In this document: piece by piece, positions 31,371-40,222 of the stretch
How positions within the stretch are numbered: position 1 is the stretch's first letter
Layout: the number at the start of each line of letters is the position of its first letter
NCBI GenBank assembly: GCA_017995215.1
Contig: JAGOJH010000008.1
Location: 1 to 50,814, forward strand
DNA: 50,814 nt
Source: Thermoclostridium sp.
Lineage (GTDB): Bacteria; Bacillota; Clostridia; DSM-8532
Direction: 5' to 3'
Program-made: the position numbers and the translations under genes
The notes under the pieces: model-generated
What the model was told of the DNA's origin: nothing
What the model saw: the letters and a program-made list of their open reading frames with translations, nothing else
Database searches by the model: none

Positions 31371-31399
31371 ATTATAATGAAATTACTTCCTCTTGTCAA
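31371..31399 (-). promoter_or_regulatory. consensus sigma-A promoter of hisS-aspS operon
   Basis: Minus strand TTGACA (31394-31399), 17-base spacer, TATAAT (31371-31376): a perfect 12/12 match. Transcription would begin about 31364, giving a leader of about 345 bases that carries the T-box. Confidence 0.9.
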
Positions 31400-31474
31400 T
31401 GGGGGTGTTTTCGCTAATACAACCGTTGACAGCCCCATCGGAGGCCCATTTTCCATCCCCAGCCTTCCAGTGAA

Positions 31475-32407
31475 TCACAGGCCACACCTTTCAATCATTC
31501 TTTTTGATAATTTCAGCTGCTTCATTTGTAATATTGAACTTTTTTTGTTTGTTTCGCTATTCAGGGCTTTCTCAGCCATATACGAGCTTCTGACCAGGGG
31601 CCCGGAGGCGGCATGAAGAAAACCCATTTCATAGGCTTTTACCTTGTAAAAATCAAACTGATCCGGGTGGATGTATTCCACCACAGCGTGATGCCTGGCG
31701 GAAGGTGCCAAATATTGCCCGATAGTTAGAAAATCACAATTGACCTTCCGTAAATCAGATAAAACCTGGAGCACTTCCTCGGGTTTTTCACCCAGGCCCA
31801 CCATAATGCCAGATTTCGTATAGATCGAAGGGTCCATTTCCTTTACACGGCTAATTAATTCGAGTGAGCGGTGGTAATTGGCCTGTGGCCTAACTTCGGA
31901 ATAAAGTGCAGGAACGGTTTCAATGTTGTGATTGATGATCTGAGGGTTTGCTTCAACAACTTTACGAAGCGCATGGGAATCTCCCTGAAAATCTGGAATT
32001 AAAACCTCGATGGTCACCTGCGGCGATTGATTACGAATAGCTATCACAACGGAGGCGAAATGACCTGCGCCACCATCGGGCAAATCATCACGAGTAACCG
32101 ATGTAATCACAGTATGCTTCAGGTCTAGTGCTTTCACAGCCTGTGCCACATGATTCGGTTCATTCTGATCCACCGGCTGTGACTTGCCCTTTGTTACATT
32201 GCAAAAAGTGCAGCCTCGCGTGCAAACACTTCCCAGTATCATAAAGGTGGCGGTTTTACGCCCGAAGCATTCCCCGCGGTTCGGACAGGCTGCTTCGTCG
32301 CAGACTGTATTGAGATGAAGCTTCTTAAGTATTTCTTGTACATGTTCATAACCAACCGTGGAATGGGCTTTTACCCGAAGCCATTGCGGTTTTGGCATTC
32401 TGTTCAT
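31475..32407 (-). CDS. lipA: lipoyl synthase
   Basis: 310 residues. Two [4Fe-4S] sites: the auxiliary cluster [12 protein letters not shown] (C36, C41, C47), sacrificed as sulfur source, and the radical SAM cluster CTRGCTFC (C62, C66, C69). The C-terminal serine ligand sits in [11 protein letters not shown]. It inserts two sulfurs into octanoyl groups on lipoyl domains. It lies 12 bases after lipB with GAGG before the ATG, so the two form an operon. With PFOR as the pyruvate enzyme, the likely target here is glycine-cleavage H protein or another 2-oxoacid complex encoded elsewhere (inference). Confidence 0.96.
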   Translation of the reverse strand: MNRMPKPQWLRVKAHSTVGYEHVQEILKKLHLNTVCDEAACPNRGECFGRKTATFMILGSVCTRGCTFCNVTKGKSQPVDQNEPNHVAQAVKALDLKHTVITSVTRDDLPDGGAGHFASVVIAIRNQSPQVTIEVLIPDFQGDSHALRKVVEANPQIINHNIETVPALYSEVRPQANYHRSLELISRVKEMDPSIYTKSGIMVGLGEKPEEVLQVLSDLRKVNCDFLTIGQYLAPSARHHAVVEYIHPDQFDFYKVKAYEMGFLHAASGPLVRSSYMAEKALNSETNKKSSILQMKQLKLSKRMIERCGL

Positions 32408-32419
32408 GTTCAGCCTCTT

Positions 32420-33067
32420 TCATATTGAATCTGCTTCAAAGCATTCACAAAAAACCTCGGCTGTTCTTTGAAATAGTTTATCCATATCCTGCTTTTGTCC
32501 GGTCAGCTTTTCCAGCGAGGTTACTCCTCTGTCTGAAAGCCCGCAGGGAACAATCCATTGGAAATGGGAAAGGTCAGTGTTCACATTGAAGGCAAATCCA
32601 TGCATCGTCGTCCATTTTTTCACCTGTATGCCGATAGCTGTTATTTTTTCAGCGCCCACCCATACACCGGTATAGGTTTTATCTCCCCGCTGGGCGTTTA
32701 TGCCATAATCCTGCTGCAGCAAGCGGATAAAAGTGTTTTCTATTCTTCCGACAAAATGATGAATATCCCTGCCCCAGCGGTTCAGGTTCATAATTGGATA
32801 GCCAACAATCTGCCCGGGGCCATGATAGGTAACATCCCCACCGCGGCTGACCTGAACCGTCGAAACCCCAAGCTTCATCCGCTCTTCTTCCGGCAAAAGA
32901 ATGTGTTCCTGCATACCCCGCACCCCAAGTGTGATCACAGGAGGGTGCTCGACCAGAAGCAGGGTATCCCTGCCATCGCCGGATGAAACCTTCTGCCACA
33001 GTTCGGTTTGAACCTCCAGTGCTTCCCTGTAGTCCATTCTGCCAAGCTTTATAATTTCCAGCTTCAA
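32420..33067 (-). CDS. lipB: octanoyl-(acyl carrier protein) transferase
   Basis: 215 residues. Transfers octanoate from acyl carrier protein to lipoyl domains. RGGDVTYHGPGQIVGYPI (about 75-92) is the acyl-binding core. The catalytic pair is Lys141 in GAEKITAIGIQVKK and Cys175 in WIVPCGLSDRGVTSL, both present. The length is normal. It is the first gene of a lipB-lipA operon, so de novo lipoate synthesis is possible in this organism. Confidence 0.95.
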   Translation of the reverse strand: MKLEIIKLGRMDYREALEVQTELWQKVSSGDGRDTLLLVEHPPVITLGVRGMQEHILLPEEERMKLGVSTVQVSRGGDVTYHGPGQIVGYPIMNLNRWGRDIHHFVGRIENTFIRLLQQDYGINAQRGDKTYTGVWVGAEKITAIGIQVKKWTTMHGFAFNVNTDLSHFQWIVPCGLSDRGVTSLEKLTGQKQDMDKLFQRTAEVFCECFEADSI

Positions 33068-33115
33068 TCGAAAAACCTCCAGGTAAATGTTCAGGTAAAA
33101 AACAGTACTTCCTGC

Positions 33116-34657
33116 TTATTGTATTTGGAGGATTGTTTTTGCCATTTCAACATACTTTTCAGTTCCTTCCCCCAAAGGCACACTGATGGACAGATTATAG
33201 GCCAGTTCCTCATTCTCTATCGGAACCCATGCGTAAACCAGCTCATAGGTTGAGAACTCTTCCGTTTTCAACTCTTCTGACAGGATGTCACATTCTAAAA
33301 CAAAGAGCTCACCTTTACCTAATATCGTGTCGCCTTCATAAACCTTGGCCTTTACCGAAGAATGGCTGGGGAACCTTTCAGTATCAGGTTTTTTTCTGTA
33401 ATAGTTTGTATCATAAAACCAGCCGGCAAGACCTTCCGTTCCATAAAACCTGAACTTGCTCTTATCTGCCATACTGTGTATCTCAAAGCTGTAGACGGTA
33501 TCAATAGCCTTGTTTTTCTCGGCCTGGTACTCGAAATTCGGAGCTTTCGGAAAGGCCAGTTTTTTAACGCTGAAGCCTTCAGGAAGGGTGAGAACCACGG
33601 AAGCATTCTTGTCATCATTCATATTCATGATTTCGATGGTGTTCAGGTTCTCAACAACCTCAGGTCTCTTCAGGTCTGGGAACTCCCCTTTAACCTTTAA
33701 CAGCCAGTCCTGCTTGAGCTTGACTTCACTTTTTTCAAGTTTTCCCAATTCATTTTTAAAGTTCTTAAGAAGCCCCTGCTTGCTGAAATCAAAAAGGGAC
33801 GGATCGCCGGTGGATTGGCTGGAATCGATATAGAAACGCTTTTCATCCGCATTCCACACATAACGGACATTCCTGTTGGCATTAAAAAGGAAGGCATCCC
33901 ATTCATCAGCCATGGTTAATGCACTGCTGTCATGGAATTGAAGTTGGTATTGAACATCGACATAAAACTGAGGCATGTTCGGTTGATAGATATTCACATG
34001 GTTTTGTGTGGAGACTTTCCCGTCAACTGCGTAAAAAACCAGCTGACTGAGCGACATCCATTGATGCATTTTGACGATATACTGAAGATCCTTGACGATC
34101 AATTTGTCTGAAACCCTATACCAGACCTCATTGTATTGGGAAATACCCGTGCCGTGTCCTGCCAGCTCCTTCATAACAACCCATACCGTGCCCGATATGG
34201 GGTCTTCAATAATGCGAAAGTCTTGGCCGGAAGCAGCCTGACCGGGTAGAATAATACTTCCTTTATATGTAACAGCCTTGGAATTACCACAAAGTATGAT
34301 GTAATGCCAGTTGATTCCCGTCTGACCAAGCTCGAGAAGATAAATATCATCGGTGCTTTGCAGAAGGCTGTTCCGGTATAAATTTGTTTGCATTATTTCA
34401 TTGTTTGGATATAAATCTCTGTTGAATTCAAACTGATATGGTGATAGCGCAGACAGAACCTCATCGGGGGTTTTTCCGTTTACTTTTTCATATAGCTCTG
34501 CCGGGACAAGAGGCGTACCCAGCAGCTCCTGCTGTTCGTTGCCAACGGTATTATTTTGAATGGCTGCCGGCTTGGCGTCAGGCTTCCATTGCAGGCTGAA
34601 AAGAAGAACACATATTAAGAATGCAGTAGAAATAATCACAACGCGGCTTTTGGACAT
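33116..34657 (-). CDS. membrane-anchored exported protein of unknown function
   Basis: About 513 residues from the ATG at 34657, which has GGGAG nine bases upstream; ATG 34681 is an alternative. It has one N-terminal hydrophobic segment (VVIISTAFLICVLLFSL) without a lipobox Cys or clear cleavage site, so it is probably anchored, with the rest outside. The body is a mix of strand-rich segments (ISGTVWVVMKELAGHGTGIS, YVWNADEKRFYIDSSQSTGD, ASVVLTLPEGFSVKKLAFPK) and a helical linker near 325-350. No catalytic motif recognised. It lies between the SLH gene and lipB, all leftward, and may serve the envelope. Confidence 0.75.
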   Translation of the reverse strand: MSKSRVVIISTAFLICVLLFSLQWKPDAKPAAIQNNTVGNEQQELLGTPLVPAELYEKVNGKTPDEVLSALSPYQFEFNRDLYPNNEIMQTNLYRNSLLQSTDDIYLLELGQTGINWHYIILCGNSKAVTYKGSIILPGQAASGQDFRIIEDPISGTVWVVMKELAGHGTGISQYNEVWYRVSDKLIVKDLQYIVKMHQWMSLSQLVFYAVDGKVSTQNHVNIYQPNMPQFYVDVQYQLQFHDSSALTMADEWDAFLFNANRNVRYVWNADEKRFYIDSSQSTGDPSLFDFSKQGLLKNFKNELGKLEKSEVKLKQDWLLKVKGEFPDLKRPEVVENLNTIEIMNMNDDKNASVVLTLPEGFSVKKLAFPKAPNFEYQAEKNKAIDTVYSFEIHSMADKSKFRFYGTEGLAGWFYDTNYYRKKPDTERFPSHSSVKAKVYEGDTILGKGELFVLECDILSEELKTEEFSTYELVYAWVPIENEELAYNLSISVPLGEGTEKYVEMAKTILQIQ

Positions 34658-34853
34658 TTTTGTTCGCTCCCGATTTTTCATTGATACTATTATAGCATGT
34701 CTGCCCCGGATCGAACATTATAATAAAAAAATAAAAGCTTCTATAGAAGACCTTCCTGCAATAAACAGTTTCCTATGGTTTACTTCGTTTTGAAATATTA
34801 TTAATAATCAGGCATCAAGGGTATGGGTAGTTCTACGAATCTGGTGCCATTGA

Positions 34854-34883
34854 AACAGCGCTACCAGTTTTGATAGCGCTGTT
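34854..34883. terminator. stem-loop downstream of SLH gene
   Basis: AACAGCGCTA, 10-base loop, TAGCGCTGTT: a perfect 10-bp stem, 36 bases after the SLH stop codon. No T tract follows on either strand, so it may be a 3'-end stabilising hairpin or a factor-dependent terminator. Confidence 0.45.
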
Positions 34884-34919
34884 CAGAAAACAACGGAATA
34901 TATACATGTTTTACTAGCC

Positions 34920-36482
34920 CTACTTAATTTCCTTGATCTTTTCCACTGTACGCACACTCATTGCCAACGCCTGTTCTCTGGAAGTGTTTGCATACCCGAT
35001 CGCCTTTTGGGCATCGCTGACGGCTCTTGGCATAAACTTGCCGTCGCTGCCCTTGATAATTCCGATTTTCGCCATAAACAGGCAATCGTTAAGCGCCCAG
35101 CCCGAAATATCCTTCTGGTCACTGAAAGCAGGCGCGCCTGTTGTCGAATAATCCGCATCCGGAGCAATAAGCTTGATAGTACGGGTCAGCATAGCGGAAA
35201 CCTGTTCCCGGTTGATCAGTGCATCGGGAGCAAACTCCGTTGTACTGACCCCCTTTACGATGCCCAGCTTGAAAGCCTTCAGGATCCGCGGATTCGTAGT
35301 ATCCTTGAAAGGATTTGGCGATATGGGCGCGGTGTCTGCTATACCCGATGCCTTTTCATACATCAGCAGCGCAACCTCTGCAAATTCATCACGAGTAATA
35401 TTCTTTGTCATGTCCGCGCCCTTCAGGGAATCGGGGATGAGACCCAGATCGGAAGCTTTCTGCAATTCACCGGAAGCCCATGTGGACGCCTCGCTCCACG
35501 CCGGCATATTGTAGGAAAGCGTATTAGAGTACGGGGTATACAGTAAATTTTGATTTTTTACACCGGAGTGCGCGTAATTTTGTTCATCAACACAATACCG
35601 GATTTTTATTTCGTATGCTGCGGCATCGTAGCTTTGTTGGGTATTGCCAAAATAGTCTTGCACGTTCACCATGAGGATTTCCCTGTTGAAAAAGTGGGCA
35701 TCGACTTTTTTGAACTCCTTGTCATCTTTCATCCTCAGCCAGATTTCCGTCCGGGATCTGTTTCCCATCATCGCATTCAATTTTTGAATTTCGGCCGGGT
35801 GTCTATCCAGCTGCAAAACAAGATACGGTCTTTGCGTATTCTCCTGTTTCTCAATTTTTGAGGATTTCAGTACGGGCGGATTTGCGGCAAGAATTTTTTT
35901 ATAATCAACCTTGTTGCTGTCCGACAGGACATATTCGTCCGACCAGTCGGAAAACAGGAGTTTCCCTCCCCCGACGTCCAGGGAAAAGCGCGCCCGGAAT
36001 GTCACCTTGTGGCTTTTAAACCACTCCCAGCTGTTGCCGCCCGTCACAGGCAGATTCTCATCATCCGGGAACATGTTTTTATAGGTCAGGTCCTGTCTAC
36101 CAAGATATTCTCCGAAGGTCCCCCCATTAAAAGCGTTAGAATAAAGCAATGTGTAATTCTTGTATGTATTCGGATCATCCCAGGCGGCAGTGTAATGCCA
36201 GTTACCGTTATCTACTTTGAAATCAACCTGACCCAGTACACCCAGGTTATAGCCCCGCTGCTCCGTCGTTTGATCCATAAGCGCCCGTAAATCCTCGGGG
36301 GCGCTGAGTGTACACTCGGCATAATATCCTTCAAAATTGGAAGCAGCGAAATTCATTGGAGGGCTTATCGTGGTCGGAGGCGTACCAGCCGCAAAAACGG
36401 GGGTAAGAGGAAGAAGCGTCATCAGAATCAGGATTAGTGCCAGAGTTACCATGAACAACCTGCGAAAAATTTTGATTTGCAT
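34920..36482 (-). CDS. exported protein with C-terminal S-layer homology domains
   Basis: About 520 residues from MQIKIFRRLF (AGAGAGGTG upstream). It has a signal peptide (hydrophobic LFMVTLALILILMTLLPL, cleavage likely after PVFAA). The middle part (about 40-330) is strand-rich with many aromatic residues (NGNWHYTAAWDDPNTYKNYT, YEIKIRYCVDEQNYAHSG) and is not a domain I recognise. The C-terminus carries three SLH-like units: ITRDEFAEVALLMYEKASG, LINREQVSAMLTRTIKLIAP with PFKDTTNPRILKAFKLGIVK, and a last unit ending SREQALAMSVRTVEKI. SLH units bind pyruvylated wall polymer, placing it on the cell surface. It is transcribed away from the LuxR-type gene. Confidence 0.88.
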   Translation of the reverse strand: MQIKIFRRLFMVTLALILILMTLLPLTPVFAAGTPPTTISPPMNFAASNFEGYYAECTLSAPEDLRALMDQTTEQRGYNLGVLGQVDFKVDNGNWHYTAAWDDPNTYKNYTLLYSNAFNGGTFGEYLGRQDLTYKNMFPDDENLPVTGGNSWEWFKSHKVTFRARFSLDVGGGKLLFSDWSDEYVLSDSNKVDYKKILAANPPVLKSSKIEKQENTQRPYLVLQLDRHPAEIQKLNAMMGNRSRTEIWLRMKDDKEFKKVDAHFFNREILMVNVQDYFGNTQQSYDAAAYEIKIRYCVDEQNYAHSGVKNQNLLYTPYSNTLSYNMPAWSEASTWASGELQKASDLGLIPDSLKGADMTKNITRDEFAEVALLMYEKASGIADTAPISPNPFKDTTNPRILKAFKLGIVKGVSTTEFAPDALINREQVSAMLTRTIKLIAPDADYSTTGAPAFSDQKDISGWALNDCLFMAKIGIIKGSDGKFMPRAVSDAQKAIGYANTSREQALAMSVRTVEKIKEIK

Positions 36483-36812
36483 ATAAACACCTCTCTTAAA
36501 TTGATTTGTTACCAACCCATTTCATTGGGTGACCAGCCGAAATCTGGAAAGCCTGCCTATAAATGCAGTCAATATCATTATTACATGGAAGGAAGTAGCC
36601 CGCATCGGTAATTTTACCTATTTTAATGCTTCACTGAAAAGGGCGGCTAGCTACGTGGTGTTTGTAAATTCATTATGTTAATACAGAAAAGATATAGTAT
36701 AATTACAATAGTTATACCGAACAAGCAATGGGTTACACCGCAAAGCTGGTTCTGCCCTTTCTTCTTTGTTGAGAGCCAAAATCATCCCAGCTAAAACAGG
36801 GAGATAAATAAT
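36483..36812. other. divergent intergenic region between SLH and LuxR-type genes
   Basis: No gene seen. Two short hairpins occur at about 36518-36556 (CCCA/TGGG and CCAG/CTGG). A plus-strand TATAAT lies at 36698-36703 but without a good -35, as expected for an activator-dependent promoter. The leader of the LuxR-type gene (about 100 bases) contains CGCAAAGC but does not fold as a known riboswitch. Confidence 0.4.
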
Positions 36813-38297
36813 ATGGATGAACAAATTATCCAGGGTAAAGTAAAAGCAACCTTAATGAATGTCTTAACAGAATCTTCGGGGTTCAAAGAGGATGAAAAAA
36901 GAGATATATTAGTGACAGCATCTTGCAGCGAGTGTTCAGATGAAGGATTTATGATACCCAGCGTTGAGAATGAATCCTTCTCAGCATGCCAGCCTCCATT
37001 GATCGGACGTGAAACAGAAGTAACGGCCATCCAGAACAGGCTGTTCCAAAAGGAAGTCCGGTTTCTGACCCTCACCGGTACGGCCGGAGTTGGAAAGACA
37101 CGCCTTGCGCTGTCGATCCTGAACAATATGCGTTCCTCGTTTTCTCAGATCATCTACGTCGATCTTGCGCCGCTGGAAGGGGCTGAGCAGGTATTGCCCT
37201 CCATTGCCCGTGCCTGCGGCGTCGTGGAAGGAATACCCGGTTTTCTTCCTGAGCGATTGGTTAAGTCTATCGGATCCCGTCATTTACTGCTTGTATTGGA
37301 CAATTGCGAACATGTGCTGAAGGCAAAATCCGAGCTGATATTTATGCTTAACGCCTGTCCCAATCTTAAAATTCTTGCAACCAGCAGAGAAATATTTCGA
37401 ATGAAATGGGAGAGTATCTTCCCTGTTTCTCCGCTGCAACTCCCTGACCTGGATGACTTGCCTGATCTTGATACTTTGATTCGGATTCCTTCGGTGGATC
37501 TTTTTGTGCAGCAAGTGAAAATCCAAAAAAATGACTTTACACTTACAGACAAGAATGCATCTTTTGTAGCGGAGCTCTGTGTCCGGCTGGATGGTTTACC
37601 GCTTGCTATTGTGTTAGCTGCGAGTCAGGTTGGAATATTGAAACCGATGAGGTTTCTGGAATCTTTGAATAACAGGCTTAGTCTGGAGGGATCCAGAAAT
37701 ATTCAATACAGGCACCATACACTGCGGACAGCTATTGATTGGAGTTTTGCACAGCTTACCGATCCGGAAAAGATACTATTTTGCAGACTTTCTGTTTTTT
37801 CAGGGCCCTGGACACTTCAGGAAGCGGTAGGAATCTGCAATGGAGACGGGCTCGAAGCAAAAGACATATTTCTTATATTGGAACACCTTGTTGAATGCTC
37901 TCTTGTCCATACCAACAAGCAGGCTGCGGGAGGAAAAAAGTACCGTTTCCTGGAAACCATCCGTGACTATGCCAGGGAGAAAATGCAGGAAACCGGAAAA
38001 GAGGAAATACTTCAACGTCGGCACCGAGATTGGTTCCTGGTACTCGCAGAACAGGGAGAACTCAATATCTGGGGACCGGGAGCTCCGGAATGGCTGGAAC
38101 AAATTGAAATGAATTTCAGCAATTTCCGATCTGCAATGGAATGGTGCCTGGTTACACAACAGGAAGCGCAAACTGGTCTGCGGTTATGGGCGGCTATAGC
38201 CAGTTTCTATGATCTGAAGGGACATGTTGCCGGTGGTATCGAAATGGCCAGAAAATTGTTGGCGGTGACTTCCGAGCCTACGACAGAGAGAGCATGA
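36813..38297 (+). pseudogene. LuxR-family ATPase regulator, N-terminal part (ends at in-frame TGA)
   Basis: First 494 codons of what reads as one gene running to 39275. After a variable leader of about 60 residues come LIGRETEVTAIQNRLFQKEV and the P-loop GTAGVGKTRLA (about 91-101), a Walker B-like LLLVLDNCEHVL, ILATSREIFRMKWESIFPVS (sensor region) and GLPLAIVLAASQVG, the STAND/NB-ARC type ATPase module seen in large LuxR regulators. TPR-like helices start after residue 400. The frame stops at TGA 38295-38297, yet the same frame continues with TLVQASVLARSQNELEVSRL, family-like sequence. A single C-to-T change (CGA to TGA) would explain it. GGGAG precedes the ATG. Likely a recent pseudogene or a two-piece product. 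Confidence 0.75.
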
Positions 38298-38339
38298 ACT
38301 CTGGTACAGGCAAGTGTCCTGGCCAGGAGCCAGAATGAA

Positions 38340-39275
38340 TTGGAAGTCTCCCGCCTTTTAGCGGAAGAATGTCTGACATTTTCCGCCGATATGGGAGATA
38401 TACTGAACACAGTAGGTGCTCTGTGCACCTTGGGATCTTTGGAGCAGATCCTGGGTAATAAGGATAAATCAGAATCATTTTTTAAAGAAGCCTGCACACT
38501 TTCCAGGGTGCAATACGAGCTTGAACCCCGTGCGCTATATGTAAGCCTTTTTTGGATGGGATTGTTAAATTGCTTTGAAGGTCAGAATGAGCGGGCGGTT
38601 TTGATTTTAGAAGAAGCTTTAACCGCAGCCAGGCGTCAGGGTGATATATTATTCGAGGCGAGGATTCTTGCCGTATTAGGGCGGGCGTTGATCGGACAAG
38701 GCAATTTTGCGCGGGCTGAATCCACGCTTATTCAGGGAATTATGGTTTCAAGGAAACTCAATTATTATGAAATTATTGCACTTTGTTTCGATTACTTTGG
38801 TCAGGCAAGCTGGTTCCAAGGGCAAAAGCTGCGAACCGTCCGGCTTCTTGGCGCAGCAGCGGCCCTAAGAACTCATGTTGGTGTTGTTTCCTGGTTTCCT
38901 GATCCGAATTATACTGTAATTACTGCAGAACTTGGAGGTGAGGTGGATAAGGTGGCACACGAGTTTGTTGACAACCTGATTCCGGAACAAATCATTTCCT
39001 GGGTATTTAACCCTGATTTGGCGCAAATTAAAGTTTCCAAACTCCAAAATGCTGCGTTTGATTTGCCATCTTCCCTGACGATCCGTGAGCTGGAAATTAC
39101 CCGGATGATCACCTGCGGACTCAGCAACCGCCAAATTGCAGAGAATCTCTTTATTTCAAGACGTACTGTTGATGCCCATGTCCAGCATATTCTCCTGAAG
39201 CTGGACCTAAATAACCGTGCCCAGGTATCGGCCTGGTACACCCAACATTACGATAATTACCTCTGCAACATATAA
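38340..39275 (+). pseudogene. LuxR-family regulator, C-terminal part (TPR and helix-turn-helix)
   Basis: Same reading frame as the part upstream of the TGA; the first possible start is a TTG at 38340 with no Shine-Dalgarno. It holds TPR-like repeats (SLEQILGNKDKSESFFKEAC, NERAVLILEEALTAARRQGD, ALIGQGNFARAESTLIQGIM) and a C-terminal LuxR/GerE helix-turn-helix: LTIRELEITRMITCGLSNRQ, then IAENLFISRRTVDAHVQHIL. All key positions of the DNA-binding domain look intact, so decay is recent or the piece is still used. Without the sensor ATPase it could act as a constitutive DNA binder if translated (inference). Confidence 0.75.
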
Positions 39276-39624
39276 GAAACGTAGTTTTCGACCAATCAAA
39301 GAATCTTCTTTGAACCTATGCGTTAAAAAATCAATAGGTAATATTACCGATGTCGGCTGCTTCCTTCTATTCAATAATGATGTTGAATGCTTTTGTATAG
39401 AGTCTTTTGAAGTAGAGTTAACATAAGTAAATTTCACAACATATATTAGAATATAGTTGTCTCTCGGATAGTCGCAATTTGGCTTTCTGATGCAATTTAG
39501 CCCTTCCTGTATTGCATTAGAGCGTGTCGCAGCAGCTGCTTTCAGCAGGACAATTTGCAGGGAAAATCCGATCTTCGACTTTCCTGGGAGACTTCAGATT
39601 ATATAATATATGGAGTGTATAACG
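39276..39624. other. gene-free stretch after the LuxR-type gene
   Basis: No gene seen. It holds a perfect 8-bp hairpin TCAAAGAA-2-TTCTTTGA (39296-39313) near the LuxR stop and a plus-strand TATAAT at 39602-39607 just before the relic ORF. It is AT-rich with scattered stops in all frames read. Confidence 0.4.
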
Positions 39625-39738
39625 ATGATTATACATGTTGTAAATGGCGATGCTCTGCCGGGTACAAATATCACAACCCTTGAAAAAACATTTCCCTATC
39701 TGACATATCTGGCCATCTTCAGCTATAATGTAAACTGA
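39625..39738 (+). pseudogene. relic of LysM/GH18 spore-germination protein
   Basis: A 37-codon ORF with good ribosome site (GGAGTG, seven bases before ATG). It starts MIIHVVNGDA, like the opening LysM strand of YaaH/SleL-type proteins. It continues TTLEKTFPYLTYLAIFSYNV, matching the start of their glycosyl-hydrolase 18 domain (PYLTYL-x-IFSY). The LysM repeats between these points and the whole catalytic domain are missing. I read it as an internally deleted and truncated remnant that kept its translation start. The assignment rests on motif memory only. Confidence 0.5.
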
Positions 39739-39819
39739 GAGGAATCAGCTATTGGGGACATACTTCCCTCAAAACTGGCTTGTTCTGAAGAGTATGTACA
39801 AGATTAAAAAAATAAGCTT

Positions 39820-39980
39820 GTAACCTCATTCCAGAACTTCATCATTTCCTATTTTAGGTTCATGAGCGAACTGGTGGCTGACGCTCACTTTTTTCTGCTG
39901 ACGAACTTGTATAATTATACTCAGCTGTTCCTACGATATGAGGTTACGGATCGTGTCATGATGCAAAGAAAAACAGCTGA
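39820..39980. repeat. nested inverted repeats upstream of aquaporin gene
   Basis: GTAACCTCAT (39820-39829) is the exact reverse complement of ATGAGGTTAC (39938-39947). The second arm lies inside another set: TCAGCTGTT (39921-39929) with AACAGCTGA (39972-39980), and ACGAT (39933-39937) with ATCGT (39950-39954). The two pairings are mutually exclusive, as in switching RNA. CTGACG also occurs twice (39879 and 39898 areas). No known RNA family recognised. Confidence 0.45.
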
Positions 39981-40058
39981 ATAATCTGATGAGATGAAAT
40001 CTTTGGTTGAGAACTAAAGGTTTAAGTAAACATTACTATATTCACGCCGTAATTATTA

Positions 40059-40086
40059 TTGTAAGTTAATAGGAATAAGATATAAT
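40059..40086 (+). promoter_or_regulatory. promoter of aquaporin-GlsB operon
   Basis: TTGTAA (40059-40064), 16-base spacer, TATAAT (40081-40086). The leader to the aquaporin ATG is about 130 bases. Confidence 0.55.
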
Positions 40087-40222
40087 GATATTAAAATTAT
40101 GGCCGCTGCAAAAAACAAACCGGGATAGGAACAAAATCAACCGCCATCGCTGCGGTAATGGTTTCTGTTTTGGTCCTGACAGGTTCTGAAGGGCAGGGTT
40201 AACAGGTAAGGAGGGTTTTTGT

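Noticed and set aside
34854-34883. Classical intrinsic terminator after the SLH gene
   Set aside because: The stem is perfect but no T tract follows on either strand, so it is listed only as a stem-loop with low confidence.
36704-36812. c-di-GMP-type riboswitch in the leader of the LuxR-type gene (CGCAAAGC present)
   Set aside because: The two required stems and the GCAAACC/GGTTACCG partners do not line up; the match is to one short motif only.
38295-38340. TGA as a selenocysteine codon or recoding site in the LuxR-type gene
   Set aside because: Only a 4-bp stem (CAGG/CCTG) follows, not a SECIS-like hairpin at the right distance; family members are not selenoproteins, and TGA ends other genes in the window.
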